In this document: positions 16,852-26,300 of the stretch, in pieces
Numbering within the stretch: the first letter of the stretch is position 1
How the letters are laid out: each line of letters starts with the position of its first letter
Origin: Muribaculaceae bacterium
GTDB taxonomy: Bacteria > Bacteroidota > Bacteroidia > Bacteroidales > Muribaculaceae
Direction of reading: 5' to 3'
NCBI GenBank assembly: GCA_022509185.1
Contig: JAFLTS010000010.1
Span: 25,244-89,243, forward strand
DNA length: 64,000 nucleotides
Translations under genes and position numbers: made by a program
Notes under the pieces: generated by a model
Databases searched by the model: none
Told to the model about the DNA's origin: nothing
What the model saw: the letters and a program-made list of their open reading frames with translations, nothing else

Positions 16852-17343
16852 TTATTGGGAAATCGACGGATAATTAATATTCTCGTAGTCCGGGTTTTCA
16901 AGTACTTCCGACAGGAAGGATGAAGCTGTTTCTTTGGCCACCTTAAGATTGTTGAACAGATAGTTTCCGCAATCTTTAGCAGTAGCTCCCGGAATCTCTC
17001 CTTCAAATTCTGCTATAAACCGGAAAGTTTCACGCAACAATGGCAATATATCTTCCGGGTTAAGATAGCCCTGGAGAATCAGATAGTTGCCGGTGCAACA
17101 TCCCATCGGTCCCCAATATACGATTTTGTCTTTCCATACGGGGTGATTTCGTAAAAACGTGGCTGCAAGATGTTCCATGCTGTGGAGTGCCATGGGATCA
17201 ACCGCTGCCATTCTGTTCGGTTCCGTCAGCCTTATATCGAAAGTGGTAAGATGATCTCCAAGAGGTGTGATGTCTCTCCGCGAAACATAAACTCCTCTCA
17301 GCAACTTTTCATGATCTATCTTGAAACTATCTATCTTTTCCAA
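16852..17343 (-). CDS. luxS: S-ribosylhomocysteine lyase LuxS
   Basis: A 163-residue metalloenzyme that splits S-ribosylhomocysteine into homocysteine and the precursor of autoinducer 2, as part of S-adenosylmethionine recycling. The metal ligands H54 and H58 (HSMEH) and C125 (DCGNY) are present, as is the catalytic cysteine C82 in GPMGCCTGNY. The residue after it, often Arg or Gln, is a second Cys here. Length and start are typical. On the minus strand upstream there is TATTTTTG at about 17371-17378, but no clear -33 partner. Confidence 0.96.
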   Translation of the reverse strand: MEKIDSFKIDHEKLLRGVYVSRRDITPLGDHLTTFDIRLTEPNRMAAVDPMALHSMEHLAATFLRNHPVWKDKIVYWGPMGCCTGNYLILQGYLNPEDILPLLRETFRFIAEFEGEIPGATAKDCGNYLFNNLKVAKETASSFLSEVLENPDYENINYPSISQ

Positions 17344-17494
17344 ATCTGTATTTATAATGATTCTCTACAAAAATAGCCAAAAAATAATTTCACTATGATT
17401 ATCCTGTTAAAATATAGGGTCTTCTTGAGCTATATATGCATAATTTGGAAACCGGGATACTCTTTTATCGGAAAGAACTGATTCCACATCCTGA

Positions 17495-18235
17495 TCAGGG
17501 ATTCCAGATCATTTCAACTTTACCCACCGGAATACTTGCACTCAGGAAAATTGGAAGCCGGTTTTTGCAGTCAATCCTCATTTGTACCGGATATCCTGAC
17601 ATTTTACCCTGATAGTTATATTCAAACATAATGTTATAGGTGGGATAAACAGTGTTTTCAATTTCGTAAGAACCTTTGCCTAAATATGTCACCTGAACTT
17701 CCTGAGCATAAATTCCCTGGATAGGGATTGTAATTTTTTCATTTGGAGTCATATTTTCGAAATCGAGTTCATTGGCATAATAATACATACCCACCATGTC
17801 GGAAGTGATTGCAATGGCCTCCATTGAATTGGGACTGGCGGAATACTCTCCGGCTCCGGCGATGGTGCGATAGATCTCCGGATTGGCCGGATTATAGTCC
17901 GGGCTTCTGAAATACTTGGCTTTTGGACGACGGTACCATCCCGACTGATAATTTATTTTCTCAGTGCTGAATTTTGAACCCGGCAACATCTGGGTTTCCA
18001 AAGTGTCGGCAATTATGATAACATGTCCTTCCCAAGGAATGCTCACTCCATCAAGTGTACCTGAAAAGTTCGTGCCGTCACAATGATATTTCACAGAACC
18101 ATGTGCTATGTTGACATTGATAATACCCCAATGATAATTAACGTTATAGGGAACTTCTGTAGGAGGTATAGTCACCCCGGCCCAAAGCGCAACCACACTA
18201 AAAACAACCAGGCAACTTAATAATGCTCTTTTCAT
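17495..18235 (-). CDS. Exported DUF3108-like protein
   Basis: A 246-residue protein with a signal peptide (about residues 1-19, cleavage near LWA-GV) and no lipobox. The mature part is beta-rich and ends with RIDCKNRLPIFLSASIPVGKVEMIW, split here as RIDCKNRLPIF and SASIPVGKVEM, which resembles the C-terminal strands of DUF3108 periplasmic proteins. These are thought to adopt an open beta-barrel fold, with no settled function. A minus-strand -7 element TATTTTTG lies at 18264-18271 without a matching -33 site. The gene diverges from the carboxylase at 18397. Confidence 0.65.
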   Translation of the reverse strand: MKRALLSCLVVFSVVALWAGVTIPPTEVPYNVNYHWGIINVNIAHGSVKYHCDGTNFSGTLDGVSIPWEGHVIIIADTLETQMLPGSKFSTEKINYQSGWYRRPKAKYFRSPDYNPANPEIYRTIAGAGEYSASPNSMEAIAITSDMVGMYYYANELDFENMTPNEKITIPIQGIYAQEVQVTYLGKGSYEIENTVYPTYNIMFEYNYQGKMSGYPVQMRIDCKNRLPIFLSASIPVGKVEMIWNP

Positions 18236-18346
18236 GCTCTTTTCTCTTTGCTTTTTTACACCGCAAAAATAATAAAATCCCTCTTATTTACCCCAATTTT
18301 TCTTCTGTCATCCCTAAAAATTTTTTCTCTTTTTGAAATTTATTCT

Positions 18347-18354
18347 TATCTTTG
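18347..18354 (+). promoter_or_regulatory. Probable -7 element for the biotin carboxyltransferase
   Basis: TATCTTTG fits TAnnTTTG. No TTTG lies at the usual distance (TTTT there), so only the -7 half is supported. Predicted leader about 40 bases. Confidence 0.45.
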
Positions 18355-18396
18355 AAAATTAATCAATACCATTAAAACTACGCGTAAGAAAAGACT

Positions 18397-20745
18397 ATGG
18401 CAAGAAAACTGAAAATAAGAGACCTAACCTTGCGTGACGGCCAGCAATCATTGTTTGCAACACGCATGAAACAAGAAAATATAGATAAACTCCTTCCTTT
18501 ATATAAGGAGGCGAAATTCTACATCATGGAAGTATGGGGCGGCGCTGTGCCTGATTCCGTGATGAGGTATCTGGGGGAAAGCCCATGGGACCGTTTGCGT
18601 GAATGTTCCAAAGCCATGAAGGGAATTTCTTTACTCAGCGCTCTTTCAAGAGGCCGCAATCTGTTCGGATATGTTCCTTATCCTGAAAGTGTGCTTGAAG
18701 GTTTTTACCGTGAGGCAATAAAAAACGGCTTGAATATCATGCGTATATTCGATGCCCTCAATGATATCGACAACATAAAGTCGTCAATCAAGATGATCAA
18801 CGACCTGGGAGGTATTGCAGATACGGCAGTGTGCTACACTATTGACCCGAAGGGGACTCCTGAAGATGAAAAAATATTCACCGACGAATATTTCGTAAAT
18901 CTTGCCTTGGAAATGGAGAAACTGGGTGCCAAGATGATAACGGTTAAGGATATGGCCGGATTGGTGAATCCTTCACGTATCTATACCCTTATGCCCAAAC
19001 TCAAGGCTGCATTGAAGGTGCCTGTGGATTTCCATACACACTGCACCCCGGGTTACGGTCTTGCTTCCGTACTGACAGCAATTATTCAGGGAGTGGATAT
19101 CGTTGATACAAACATTTGGTGGTTTGGTGGTGGTTCAGCAGCTCCGGCTATTGAACTGGTGGATATCTTCTGTCAAAAGTTAGGGGTGGAACTCGATGTA
19201 AATATGGAGGCTGTGGCCAAGATACGTGAAACTCTCAAGGAGGCAAGAATGGCCCTCTCAGATTTCGACCTGAACAAAGACAAATGGCAACGTGACTTCG
19301 AGGAAGCATATGCAGCAATGCCCAAAGAGATAGATGCAGAGTTCGACCGTGCGATTGAATGTGCTAAAGATAACCGTGAAGAGGAACTTCTTGATGCCTG
19401 CCATAAGATCGATGCATATTTCGGATTCCCTAAACCGAATGAGATAGTGAAGAATGCCGAGGTTCCCGGAGGTATGTATTCCAATATGGTGGCCAACCTT
19501 CGTGCTCTCAATGCTGAAGATGTAATTGAAGAAGCAATGGCTTTGATTCCCAAAGTGCGTCGTGATGCAGGTCTGGTGCCTTTGGTTACACCCACCAGCC
19601 AGATTGTGGGATCACAGGCTGTTTCTTTAGCTATGGACAGAAGGAACGGGAAACCCGACTATACCAACAAGAGCAACCAATTTATAGCTCTCGTTAAAGG
19701 GGAATATGGTAAGACTCCGGTGGAAATTGACCCTGAATTCAGGAAACACATAACCGGTGAAGCCGAAGAGAAACCATTTGATGTATCCACATATAAGAAA
19801 CCGGAGAATCCTGAATTGCCTCAATTCGGTGGAGTTAAACTCGCTCAAAATGAAGAGGAATATCTTCTTTTGGAACTTCTGCCTGCTGTAGCCAAAACCT
19901 ATCTTACCAACAAACGTAAGGCTGAATTCGAGGCTTCAGGTAAAAAAGCATCGGAAACGGGCAAGGCAGACAACAAGGAAGCACAGACTGCCGGGTCAGG
20001 TCCGGTTTTCCGTGCGCCGATGGGTGGTACTGTTATGACTATAAAGGTGAAACCGGGTGATGAAGTTAAGCCGGGAGACACAGTGCTTATCTATGAAGCC
20101 ATGAAAATGGAGAATGACCTTGCATCTGAAATGGGTGGAAAGGTTAAGAAAATTCTCGTGAATGAAGGAGACGTAATGGCCACTGACCAGCCTCTTATCG
20201 AATTTGAGGGTGCAACTGTGGCTGCCCAGCCCTCTTCAGGAGAACAAAAAACTGAAGGAGAAGTAATGTTGGCTCCTATGGGAGGTACGGTGCTTGAGTT
20301 TAAGGTTAAACCGGGTGATGCTGTCAAGGCGGGTGACACTATACTAACTTATGAAGCCATGAAGATGGAAAATAATCTTGTGGCTGAAAGAGATGGGGTA
20401 GTGGAAGCTCTGTTGCTTAATGACGGCGATGTAATGGCTACCGACCAACCCATACTTCGTTTTGCAGCCGGAGGAAAGAAAGCGGGTGCTCCGGCACCCA
20501 AACCTGCACCTGCCGCACCGGCCCACAAACCGATGAAGATAGCTCCGATAGAAGTGAAACCTGTGGAAGGGTATGACGACAGCAGAGCCTTGCATCCGGT
20601 TGAAGGTGGCAGCGGAAGAGCTCCCGAGTCACTGAAAAACTATCAGGGAGACGAAAAAGGGATAAAACTGCCGGCCGGAACAACCCTTGATATCAGTGTG
20701 GCTCCCGACGGTACTGTCAACATCAGAATCTCTTGCGGTAAATAA
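18397..20745 (+). CDS. Biotin-dependent carboxyltransferase with two biotinyl domains (OadA / pyruvate carboxylase B type)
   Basis: A 782-residue fusion. Residues 1-275 form the carboxyltransferase TIM barrel (IRDLTLRDGQQS, then FDALNDIDN, VKDMAG, and the metal site VDFHTHCTPG). About 290-480 is the PYC/OadA conserved domain. After a charged linker come two biotinyl domains, each with the biotin-accepting motif EAMKMEN: Lys570 (about 528-602) and Lys656 (about 613-688). An Ala/Pro-rich stretch and a 70-residue acidic tail follow. OadA-type proteins are usually about 600 residues with one biotinyl domain. The enzyme would move CO2 between biotin and pyruvate/oxaloacetate or a related acid. No membrane beta or gamma decarboxylase subunit and no biotin carboxylase is nearby, so decarboxylase versus carboxylase cannot be settled. 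Confidence 0.88.
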   Translation: MARKLKIRDLTLRDGQQSLFATRMKQENIDKLLPLYKEAKFYIMEVWGGAVPDSVMRYLGESPWDRLRECSKAMKGISLLSALSRGRNLFGYVPYPESVLEGFYREAIKNGLNIMRIFDALNDIDNIKSSIKMINDLGGIADTAVCYTIDPKGTPEDEKIFTDEYFVNLALEMEKLGAKMITVKDMAGLVNPSRIYTLMPKLKAALKVPVDFHTHCTPGYGLASVLTAIIQGVDIVDTNIWWFGGGSAAPAIELVDIFCQKLGVELDVNMEAVAKIRETLKEARMALSDFDLNKDKWQRDFEEAYAAMPKEIDAEFDRAIECAKDNREEELLDACHKIDAYFGFPKPNEIVKNAEVPGGMYSNMVANLRALNAEDVIEEAMALIPKVRRDAGLVPLVTPTSQIVGSQAVSLAMDRRNGKPDYTNKSNQFIALVKGEYGKTPVEIDPEFRKHITGEAEEKPFDVSTYKKPENPELPQFGGVKLAQNEEEYLLLELLPAVAKTYLTNKRKAEFEASGKKASETGKADNKEAQTAGSGPVFRAPMGGTVMTIKVKPGDEVKPGDTVLIYEAMKMENDLASEMGGKVKKILVNEGDVMATDQPLIEFEGATVAAQPSSGEQKTEGEVMLAPMGGTVLEFKVKPGDAVKAGDTILTYEAMKMENNLVAERDGVVEALLLNDGDVMATDQPILRFAAGGKKAGAPAPKPAPAAPAHKPMKIAPIEVKPVEGYDDSRALHPVEGGSGRAPESLKNYQGDEKGIKLPAGTTLDISVAPDGTVNIRISCGK

Positions 20746-20753
20746 AGAATAAA

Positions 20754-20806
20754 AAATTACACATAATTTTCTGAAGATTCAATTGAGAATTATGTGTAAT
20801 TTTTTT
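20754..20806 (+). terminator. Intrinsic terminator after the carboxyltransferase
   Basis: A long AT-rich stem, AAATTACACATAATT at 20754-20768 with AATTATGTGTAATTT ending at 20802, followed by a T-run. Confidence 0.8.
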
Positions 20807-20815
20807 ATTGTTTTA

Positions 20816-20847
20816 TTTGGATTGCAGCCAAATTTTCATCAAATTTG
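20816..20847 (+). promoter_or_regulatory. Near-consensus promoter for the 1066-residue repeat protein
   Basis: TTTG at 20816-20819, a 20-base spacer and CAAATTTG at 20840-20847 (one mismatch to TAnnTTTG). It predicts a leader of about 140 bases, which is AT-rich with no clear hairpin. Confidence 0.5.
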
Positions 20848-20992
20848 CATCGTAATATAAAGTTATAGACAATCTCTCTCCCTTATGAAGCCGAAAGACA
20901 CCGAGCAAATGCTTGACTATCAATTCCCTATCTATTAGCCTATTCAGGAATAAAAAATAAACTCAATTTTTAATAACCAATTTTACAAACAC

Positions 20993-23900
20993 ATGAGAAA
21001 ATCTACTATTTTTGGATTGACTGCTGGTTTGGCTCTCAGTGCCGGTATCGTATTTGCCGCTCAGAGCACAAATAGCAGTCCGGCTACACAAGCTGATGAT
21101 GATGTCATTAACGACGGAACCATCAGTTATGTGCTGACACCTGCTCCCGGTTATGTTGCTGAAGGTGATCTCAGCCAAATAACCGTTGTTTTCAACAACC
21201 CTAATGTTGGTTTCTACGAAAATATGTCAGTAGCAACATTGGAATTAATAGGGGGTGAAACTTATTACTGTTCAGAGCCTGAGTATGGAAGTCGTACAGA
21301 AGATGGATATCAAACCTGGATACTTAACTTCCAAGAATTGGGTGAAGAAGAAAATGTGACCATTAACCAAACTGGTACCTATATCCTTACACTCCGTGGA
21401 TGGTATACTACTACTCTCGAAGGTGAGGTTGAAAGTGAGCCGGTTGACCTCCCGGTTATGACTGCCGGTTATACTATCTACCCAGAAGAGTATACTATTT
21501 ATCCTGCAGTTAACGGTTATGAATCAACTTACAACTTTACAGGTGTAAAAGTTTACTTTGAAGAGGGTCAGGAACTTGGTGAAGGTATCACTCTCGAAGG
21601 TGGTAATGAAGAAGGTACAAAGACCTATACAGGCCAAGCTTACCCCGCTAACGAAAATGATAATACTGAATGGTTAATTGAATTCAACAATGAAGGTAAT
21701 TTGCCGGCCGGAACTTATACAGTTACTATTCCTGTAGCGGGTCAAGATGAACCCATCGTTTCTGTATTCAATTTGGTTGATGTTGACACTACTCCTTCAT
21801 TCAACCTTGAACCCGGTATTGTTAATGAACTTAACGGTCTGATCGTTACTTTCGCTGATCCGAACGTAGGCGTTATGGATGGAGTAATGCCGGCTGTTGC
21901 TGTTCTTGAAAACACTACAACTGAAGATGTTTACTATTGCTGGGAACCTACCGACCTCGGCCGCAATAGCGAAGGTGGAAGATCTTTCCAATTTGAATTC
22001 TCAGAACTGACTTCAAAAGACGTTGTTGCAGAACTTCCTATTGGTAATTATACACTTACCCTCAAAGGTTTCTATGTAGACGTTATCGATGAAGATGTTG
22101 TTCTCGGTTCATTCAATCTTCCTGTTATCGAAGAGTCATATACTTTGATTCCTAATGGTCTTGTATCTCTTTCACCATCAACTTTAAGCACTGTTACCGA
22201 TCTCAGCACAATCACTGTTACATTAAATGACAAATTGGCTGGTTTCCAGGATAATAATGTCATATATCTTGAAAATACAACTGCAGATGTTACATATCAG
22301 TGTACTGAACCGGAACAGCAGAGACCTGATGAGGATGGTTACAAGAGCTGGGTTCTTACATTTACTTTAGCTGGAGAGAATACACCGGTTGAAATTACAG
22401 AAGTTGGTGCATATGTACTTACTCTCAGAGGTTTCTACCTGACACTTGGTCAAGATGAAGAAGGAAATGATATTAATTTCGATCTTCCTCCTTTGACTTA
22501 CTACTATGATCTTCTTCCCGAAGGTTATATCTCATTCGATCCGGAATCAGGTGCAACTGTAGAAAACCTCAGCACAGTAACAGTTACCATCCAGGATAAT
22601 GTAAATGTTGAAAATCAACGTGGCAATGCTGTTATGCTCCAAAACGCTACAACAGGCGTTGAATATTTAGGCTCAGTAGATGTAGACTATACTGAAGATG
22701 CTAATGGAGCTTATACTACTCTCACAGTAACATTTGTTGACGAGGAAGGAAATGATGTAGTAGTTAATACAGTAGGAAACTACATTCTCTCTCTCAGAAA
22801 CTGCTACGTTGTAAATGAAGAAGATGAAACAGATGTAATGAGTGTTCTTCCGGTATTTACCGCTGAATATTCAGTTATCCCGGAAAACTATCTGTCAATC
22901 TCACCTGAAAATGGTTCAACCCTTGCTCAGATCCAAGAGCTTACTCTTACATTCGAAGGCCGTGTAGGATTCGAACAGGCATATCCCGGAAATGTAGTAA
23001 TCGAAAACACTACTACAGGTAATGCATGGTATTGCTCAGAACCTCTGTTCGTTGGATATCAATACAATGAAGAAACCGACCAGGTATGGAGCGTTTATAC
23101 AGTAGAATTTACTGATCTTAACGGTACAGAAGTTGTTACAATTGACGAAGTTGGTAACTATGTAGTATCTGTAAAAGGATTCTATATCAACCAGAACGAA
23201 GATGCTGAAGAAGAAGAACCCGGATATCTCCCGGTATTCAGTGCAGGTTATACTATCCTTCCTTCAGGCTATGTAACCTTCTCTCCGGAAGCAGGAACAA
23301 CAGTAGAAAACCTCAATGAAATTACTATCACATTCGAAGGTAAGGTAGGTTACACTGAAGTAGTACCTGCCAACGTAACTGCAGAAAACACTACAACCGG
23401 TAACTCATGGTATAGTTCAGAGCCATTATTCAAAGGATATGATGAAAACGGTAATTCAGTTTATTCAATCACCTTTAAAGAAATTGGCGGAACAGAAGCC
23501 GTTCAAATTACTGAAGCCGGTAACTATGAAGTAACTGTAAGAGGATTCTATATCAACAATAACGAAGATATTGAAGATGAAGAAATTCCCGGATATCTCC
23601 CTGTTATCACAGTTAAATACTCAATCTACGAAGAAGGCACATTCACTTTGACACCGGAATCAGGTTCAGAAGTTAAGTCAATCAACACAATCGTATTGAC
23701 CTTCAATGAAAATCCGATGGTAGGTATCTATGAACTCCGTCCTGCTCCCGTAGTTCTTGAAAACCTCACAACAGGTGATGTATGGTATTGCGAAACTCCG
23801 TTGAAGAATCGTCTTGGCGATGCTAGCACAGAATTCACAATGAACTTCTCATCACTTGGTGCTGAAGAAGAAGAGGACATCATGACAGAGGGAACATATC

Positions 23901-24193
23901 AACTCATCGTTAAGGGTCTCTATGAAACAAAGACTATAAATGAAACAACTGATAAAGACGGAAATGTTACTTCTTATGAAGAAGTAAATGAAGATCTTCC
24001 GAATGTATACGCTACATATTACGTAGTAAACGGAACAACAGGTGTTCAAAACCTCTTCAACGCAGACAGCAAGTTCAATGTATACAGCATCAATGGTATC
24101 CAGATTGTAAGAAACGGCAACGCTGACTCACTCAACAGCCTCACCCCGGGTCTTTACATCATCAACGGTAAGAAAGTTCTTATCCGCAAATAA
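20993..24193 (+). CDS. Large secreted protein of tandem beta-sandwich repeats
   Basis: A 1066-residue acidic exported protein; signal peptide 1-23 (cleavage near VFA-AQ), no lipobox. The body is about eight repeats of 110-125 residues. Each begins with a Ser/Thr-Pro-x-x-G-x-x-V/L segment (FSPEAGTTVENLNEITITF), continues with a central ENTTTGN-W-Y and S/E-E-P/L motif, then G-N-Y-x-V/L-T/S-V/L-R-G-F/W-Y. The repeats are most alike around 720-960. This spacing suggests Ig-like or Big-like domains in a rod. The last about 40 residues (VYSINGIQIVRNG, then LTPGLYIINGKKVLIRK) match the tail of the starch-binding protein at 5592. No catalytic motif is seen. A surface adhesin or matrix protein is an inference. 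Confidence 0.75.
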   Translation: MRKSTIFGLTAGLALSAGIVFAAQSTNSSPATQADDDVINDGTISYVLTPAPGYVAEGDLSQITVVFNNPNVGFYENMSVATLELIGGETYYCSEPEYGSRTEDGYQTWILNFQELGEEENVTINQTGTYILTLRGWYTTTLEGEVESEPVDLPVMTAGYTIYPEEYTIYPAVNGYESTYNFTGVKVYFEEGQELGEGITLEGGNEEGTKTYTGQAYPANENDNTEWLIEFNNEGNLPAGTYTVTIPVAGQDEPIVSVFNLVDVDTTPSFNLEPGIVNELNGLIVTFADPNVGVMDGVMPAVAVLENTTTEDVYYCWEPTDLGRNSEGGRSFQFEFSELTSKDVVAELPIGNYTLTLKGFYVDVIDEDVVLGSFNLPVIEESYTLIPNGLVSLSPSTLSTVTDLSTITVTLNDKLAGFQDNNVIYLENTTADVTYQCTEPEQQRPDEDGYKSWVLTFTLAGENTPVEITEVGAYVLTLRGFYLTLGQDEEGNDINFDLPPLTYYYDLLPEGYISFDPESGATVENLSTVTVTIQDNVNVENQRGNAVMLQNATTGVEYLGSVDVDYTEDANGAYTTLTVTFVDEEGNDVVVNTVGNYILSLRNCYVVNEEDETDVMSVLPVFTAEYSVIPENYLSISPENGSTLAQIQELTLTFEGRVGFEQAYPGNVVIENTTTGNAWYCSEPLFVGYQYNEETDQVWSVYTVEFTDLNGTEVVTIDEVGNYVVSVKGFYINQNEDAEEEEPGYLPVFSAGYTILPSGYVTFSPEAGTTVENLNEITITFEGKVGYTEVVPANVTAENTTTGNSWYSSEPLFKGYDENGNSVYSITFKEIGGTEAVQITEAGNYEVTVRGFYINNNEDIEDEEIPGYLPVITVKYSIYEEGTFTLTPESGSEVKSINTIVLTFNENPMVGIYELRPAPVVLENLTTGDVWYCETPLKNRLGDASTEFTMNFSSLGAEEEEDIMTEGTYQLIVKGLYETKTINETTDKDGNVTSYEEVNEDLPNVYATYYVVNGTTGVQNLFNADSKFNVYSINGIQIVRNGNADSLNSLTPGLYIINGKKVLIRK

Positions 24194-24213
24194 TCTGAGA
24201 TACAGATAAATAA

Positions 24214-24245
24214 AAGAAAGGGTGACTTTGCGGTCACCCTTTCTT
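24214..24245 (+). terminator. Strong hairpin terminator after the repeat protein
   Basis: A perfect 13-bp stem (AAGAAAGGGTGAC with GTCACCCTTTCTT) around a 6-base loop. The T-rich part is within the stem end. Confidence 0.8.
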
Positions 24246-24267
24246 CCAGTTAATATATGTTAAAGCT

Positions 24268-24299
24268 TTTGCTTTTGGTCCGAAATTTGACTAATTTTG
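24268..24299 (+). promoter_or_regulatory. Promoter of the exopolysaccharide operon
   Basis: TTTG at 24268-24271, a 20-base spacer and TAATTTTG at 24292-24299, a full match. It implies an untranslated leader of about 225 bases before the ATG at 24528. Confidence 0.75.
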
Positions 24300-24369
24300 T
24301 GTTATAAAGCATAAAAAAGCAACATAAAAGGTAACAAAAGGTAGAAAGATTGAATTAGGTTGGCGGCTT

Positions 24370-24515
24370 CTCCGGTGCATGATTTAATTAACTAATCCTA
24401 CAAAAAGTAGCACCGGAGGAATAAGAGAAAAATTACAAAACAAAGTATGAAACCTATTCGCATCCCCTAATCGATGTGAATAATTCTGAACCGATTTACC
24501 TAATCGATATGAATA
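24370..24515 (+). promoter_or_regulatory. Structured 5' leader with hairpins and a 33-base direct repeat
   Basis: Within the predicted leader there is a perfect 9-bp stem (CTCCGGTGC at 24370-24378 with GCACCGGAG at 24410-24418). A second stem pairs TATTCGCATC at 24455-24464 with GATGTGAATA at 24473-24482 (one G-U pair). The motif CCTAATCGATrTGAATA occurs twice, at 24466-24482 and 24499-24515, exactly 33 bases apart (three helical turns). It could be a tandem operator, an RNA switch or a protein-binding leader. No known riboswitch family was recognised. Confidence 0.55.
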
Positions 24516-24527
24516 GAAATTAATGCA

Positions 24528-26237
24528 ATGAAGACTATGATTAAGTTTAGGAAACAATACATAATGACGGCAGCCGCGATAGCGACTATCGGTTTGGCCT
24601 CATGTTCCAATGAGCTTAACGAGGCTGATTTAGGAAATTCAGGAGGAAACCTTACTCAGATAGGAGAGGTTTCTTTAGTCAAGACACCTGATGTGGTGGC
24701 CTGGTCTGGTAAACAAACTTTAGGCAACAGCACAAAGGCTATTCAAACAAGAGGAGGTCAAAATGCCAATGGCAATATGTGGTCCAACACATATGATGTG
24801 CCGGGAGCAATTTCACAGGAGGAGAAAGACAAAGTTGTGGCTGAATTTTCTAAAGTTCGTGAAAATTGGGTAAACAAAACTGTTGTAACCTGGGATAACT
24901 TCTTTATTCAGCAAGTATATAAGGGAGAAACCCATTATAAGGATGGTTATAATCAAGATTTCTTGGGTTCAGACAAGATGAATGAACTTTATGTTTATTG
25001 TCCTTTAGATTGGAATTCATGGAATGGCGGTTATGACCATGCTGGTGGTTTCAACGGTGGAAAAGGAGATCAGAACAATGGTATTGCTTTATATGAACAT
25101 ATGAGCGATATTATAGCTAAGGCAGGTAAACAATTCGCGTATTCCAACAGCCAGGATGGAGGGAAAATGTATTTTGACTATATTATTCTTCTGATTGACG
25201 GAGAATACTATGTAGGTTTCGATTTCTGGGCAAACGGCCAGAACCCAAATGAAAAAGTAAAAAGAGACTGGGTTTTCAATGACTGGATAGTAAAGATTCT
25301 TCCGGGTGAAAACACAAATACTTCAATAGAACCGAATGATCCGAGATATTTAGGCCCGGGTGATGATGTAGCTGATGATGAGGATGATCCGACCTTACCT
25401 GATGATGGAAATGATGAAAATGATGGCGATGATACAGTTATAGCAATTGAACATAACCAAGAAGTTGAGGTGAACTATGCAATTCTTGATTCACATTCTG
25501 ACTATAAAATTGCAGACCTTGTGACAAAATTGTCAATCCACGTGCGTTATGCAACTGATGTAGATATTAAGATTCCGGTTCCTATCCATTATCTGATTGA
25601 ATCTGATGACCTATATATATTCAAAGAACACTTTGTAGAAGGTGATGGAAATGGAATTTACGGAGGTTACACAAATACTGACTTTGAGAATTTCCTCGAA
25701 AATAAGAATACAAGTGTTTCTTACAATATAGATGGAAATGTCGTGACTCTGTATGTTGATTTTGAACCTGCCGATATTACTTTAGGTGAGTCATTCAAAT
25801 TCGGATATATACATGTCTACACAAGAGGAATCAACCAGAATGTGATAGATGCTTGTTGGGAATATAATAAAGATGGAATAAACTTCGAGGTTTATAACTA
25901 CTTCCAGACAGAAAAAGTGGTATGGAATGAAGGAGATGAATTTGCAAGTGTGGAAGAGGCAAACGATCTTAACCGTAAGGATCTCTACAAGGCAATGAAT
26001 GAATCCCTTATAGAATTCACTTATGAACCACCTTATTATATCAATGCTTTCGGTTATGATTATAATAATGGTAATGTAACTGAAGATCAACATCAATGGC
26101 ATGCAACCGTAGTTCCTATGGAAAAAGAGGGTTATAAGGATCCCTACACTACCACCCATCTGAACTCTACGCCTTACAATGATATATACGTACATAGTGA
26201 CGTAAAAATGGTGGATGACCTTCACAGTGAAAGATAA
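24528..26237 (+). CDS. Large acidic lipoprotein heading the exopolysaccharide operon
   Basis: A 569-residue lipoprotein; signal peptide with lipobox LASC (Cys26). The first domain (about 85-255) is rich in Trp, Tyr, Gly and Asn. A highly acidic linker of alternating Asp, Glu, Pro and Gly (about 275-305) could bind calcium. The second domain (about 310-565) is beta-rich. It resembles the many Bacteroidales surface lipoproteins without assigned function. It is followed by a terminator hairpin before the membrane and synthase genes, so it is probably made in excess over them. A matrix or surface role is inferred from position only. Confidence 0.65.
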   Translation: MKTMIKFRKQYIMTAAAIATIGLASCSNELNEADLGNSGGNLTQIGEVSLVKTPDVVAWSGKQTLGNSTKAIQTRGGQNANGNMWSNTYDVPGAISQEEKDKVVAEFSKVRENWVNKTVVTWDNFFIQQVYKGETHYKDGYNQDFLGSDKMNELYVYCPLDWNSWNGGYDHAGGFNGGKGDQNNGIALYEHMSDIIAKAGKQFAYSNSQDGGKMYFDYIILLIDGEYYVGFDFWANGQNPNEKVKRDWVFNDWIVKILPGENTNTSIEPNDPRYLGPGDDVADDEDDPTLPDDGNDENDGDDTVIAIEHNQEVEVNYAILDSHSDYKIADLVTKLSIHVRYATDVDIKIPVPIHYLIESDDLYIFKEHFVEGDGNGIYGGYTNTDFENFLENKNTSVSYNIDGNVVTLYVDFEPADITLGESFKFGYIHVYTRGINQNVIDACWEYNKDGINFEVYNYFQTEKVVWNEGDEFASVEEANDLNRKDLYKAMNESLIEFTYEPPYYINAFGYDYNNGNVTEDQHQWHATVVPMEKEGYKDPYTTTHLNSTPYNDIYVHSDVKMVDDLHSER

Positions 26238-26270
26238 CGGAGTGATTCCGTAAAGAAATTAAACATAGAA

Positions 26271-26300
26271 AAAGGGATGCCTCAGGTATCTCTTTTTTTT
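26271..26300 (+). terminator. Internal (possibly partial) terminator
   Basis: AAAGGGATGCC at 26271-26281 pairs with GGTATCTCTTT at 26285-26295 (two G-U pairs) with a 3-base loop, followed by T8 in total. Just after it, TAAATTTG at 26302-26309 fits a -7 element but lacks a -33 partner. Confidence 0.7.
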
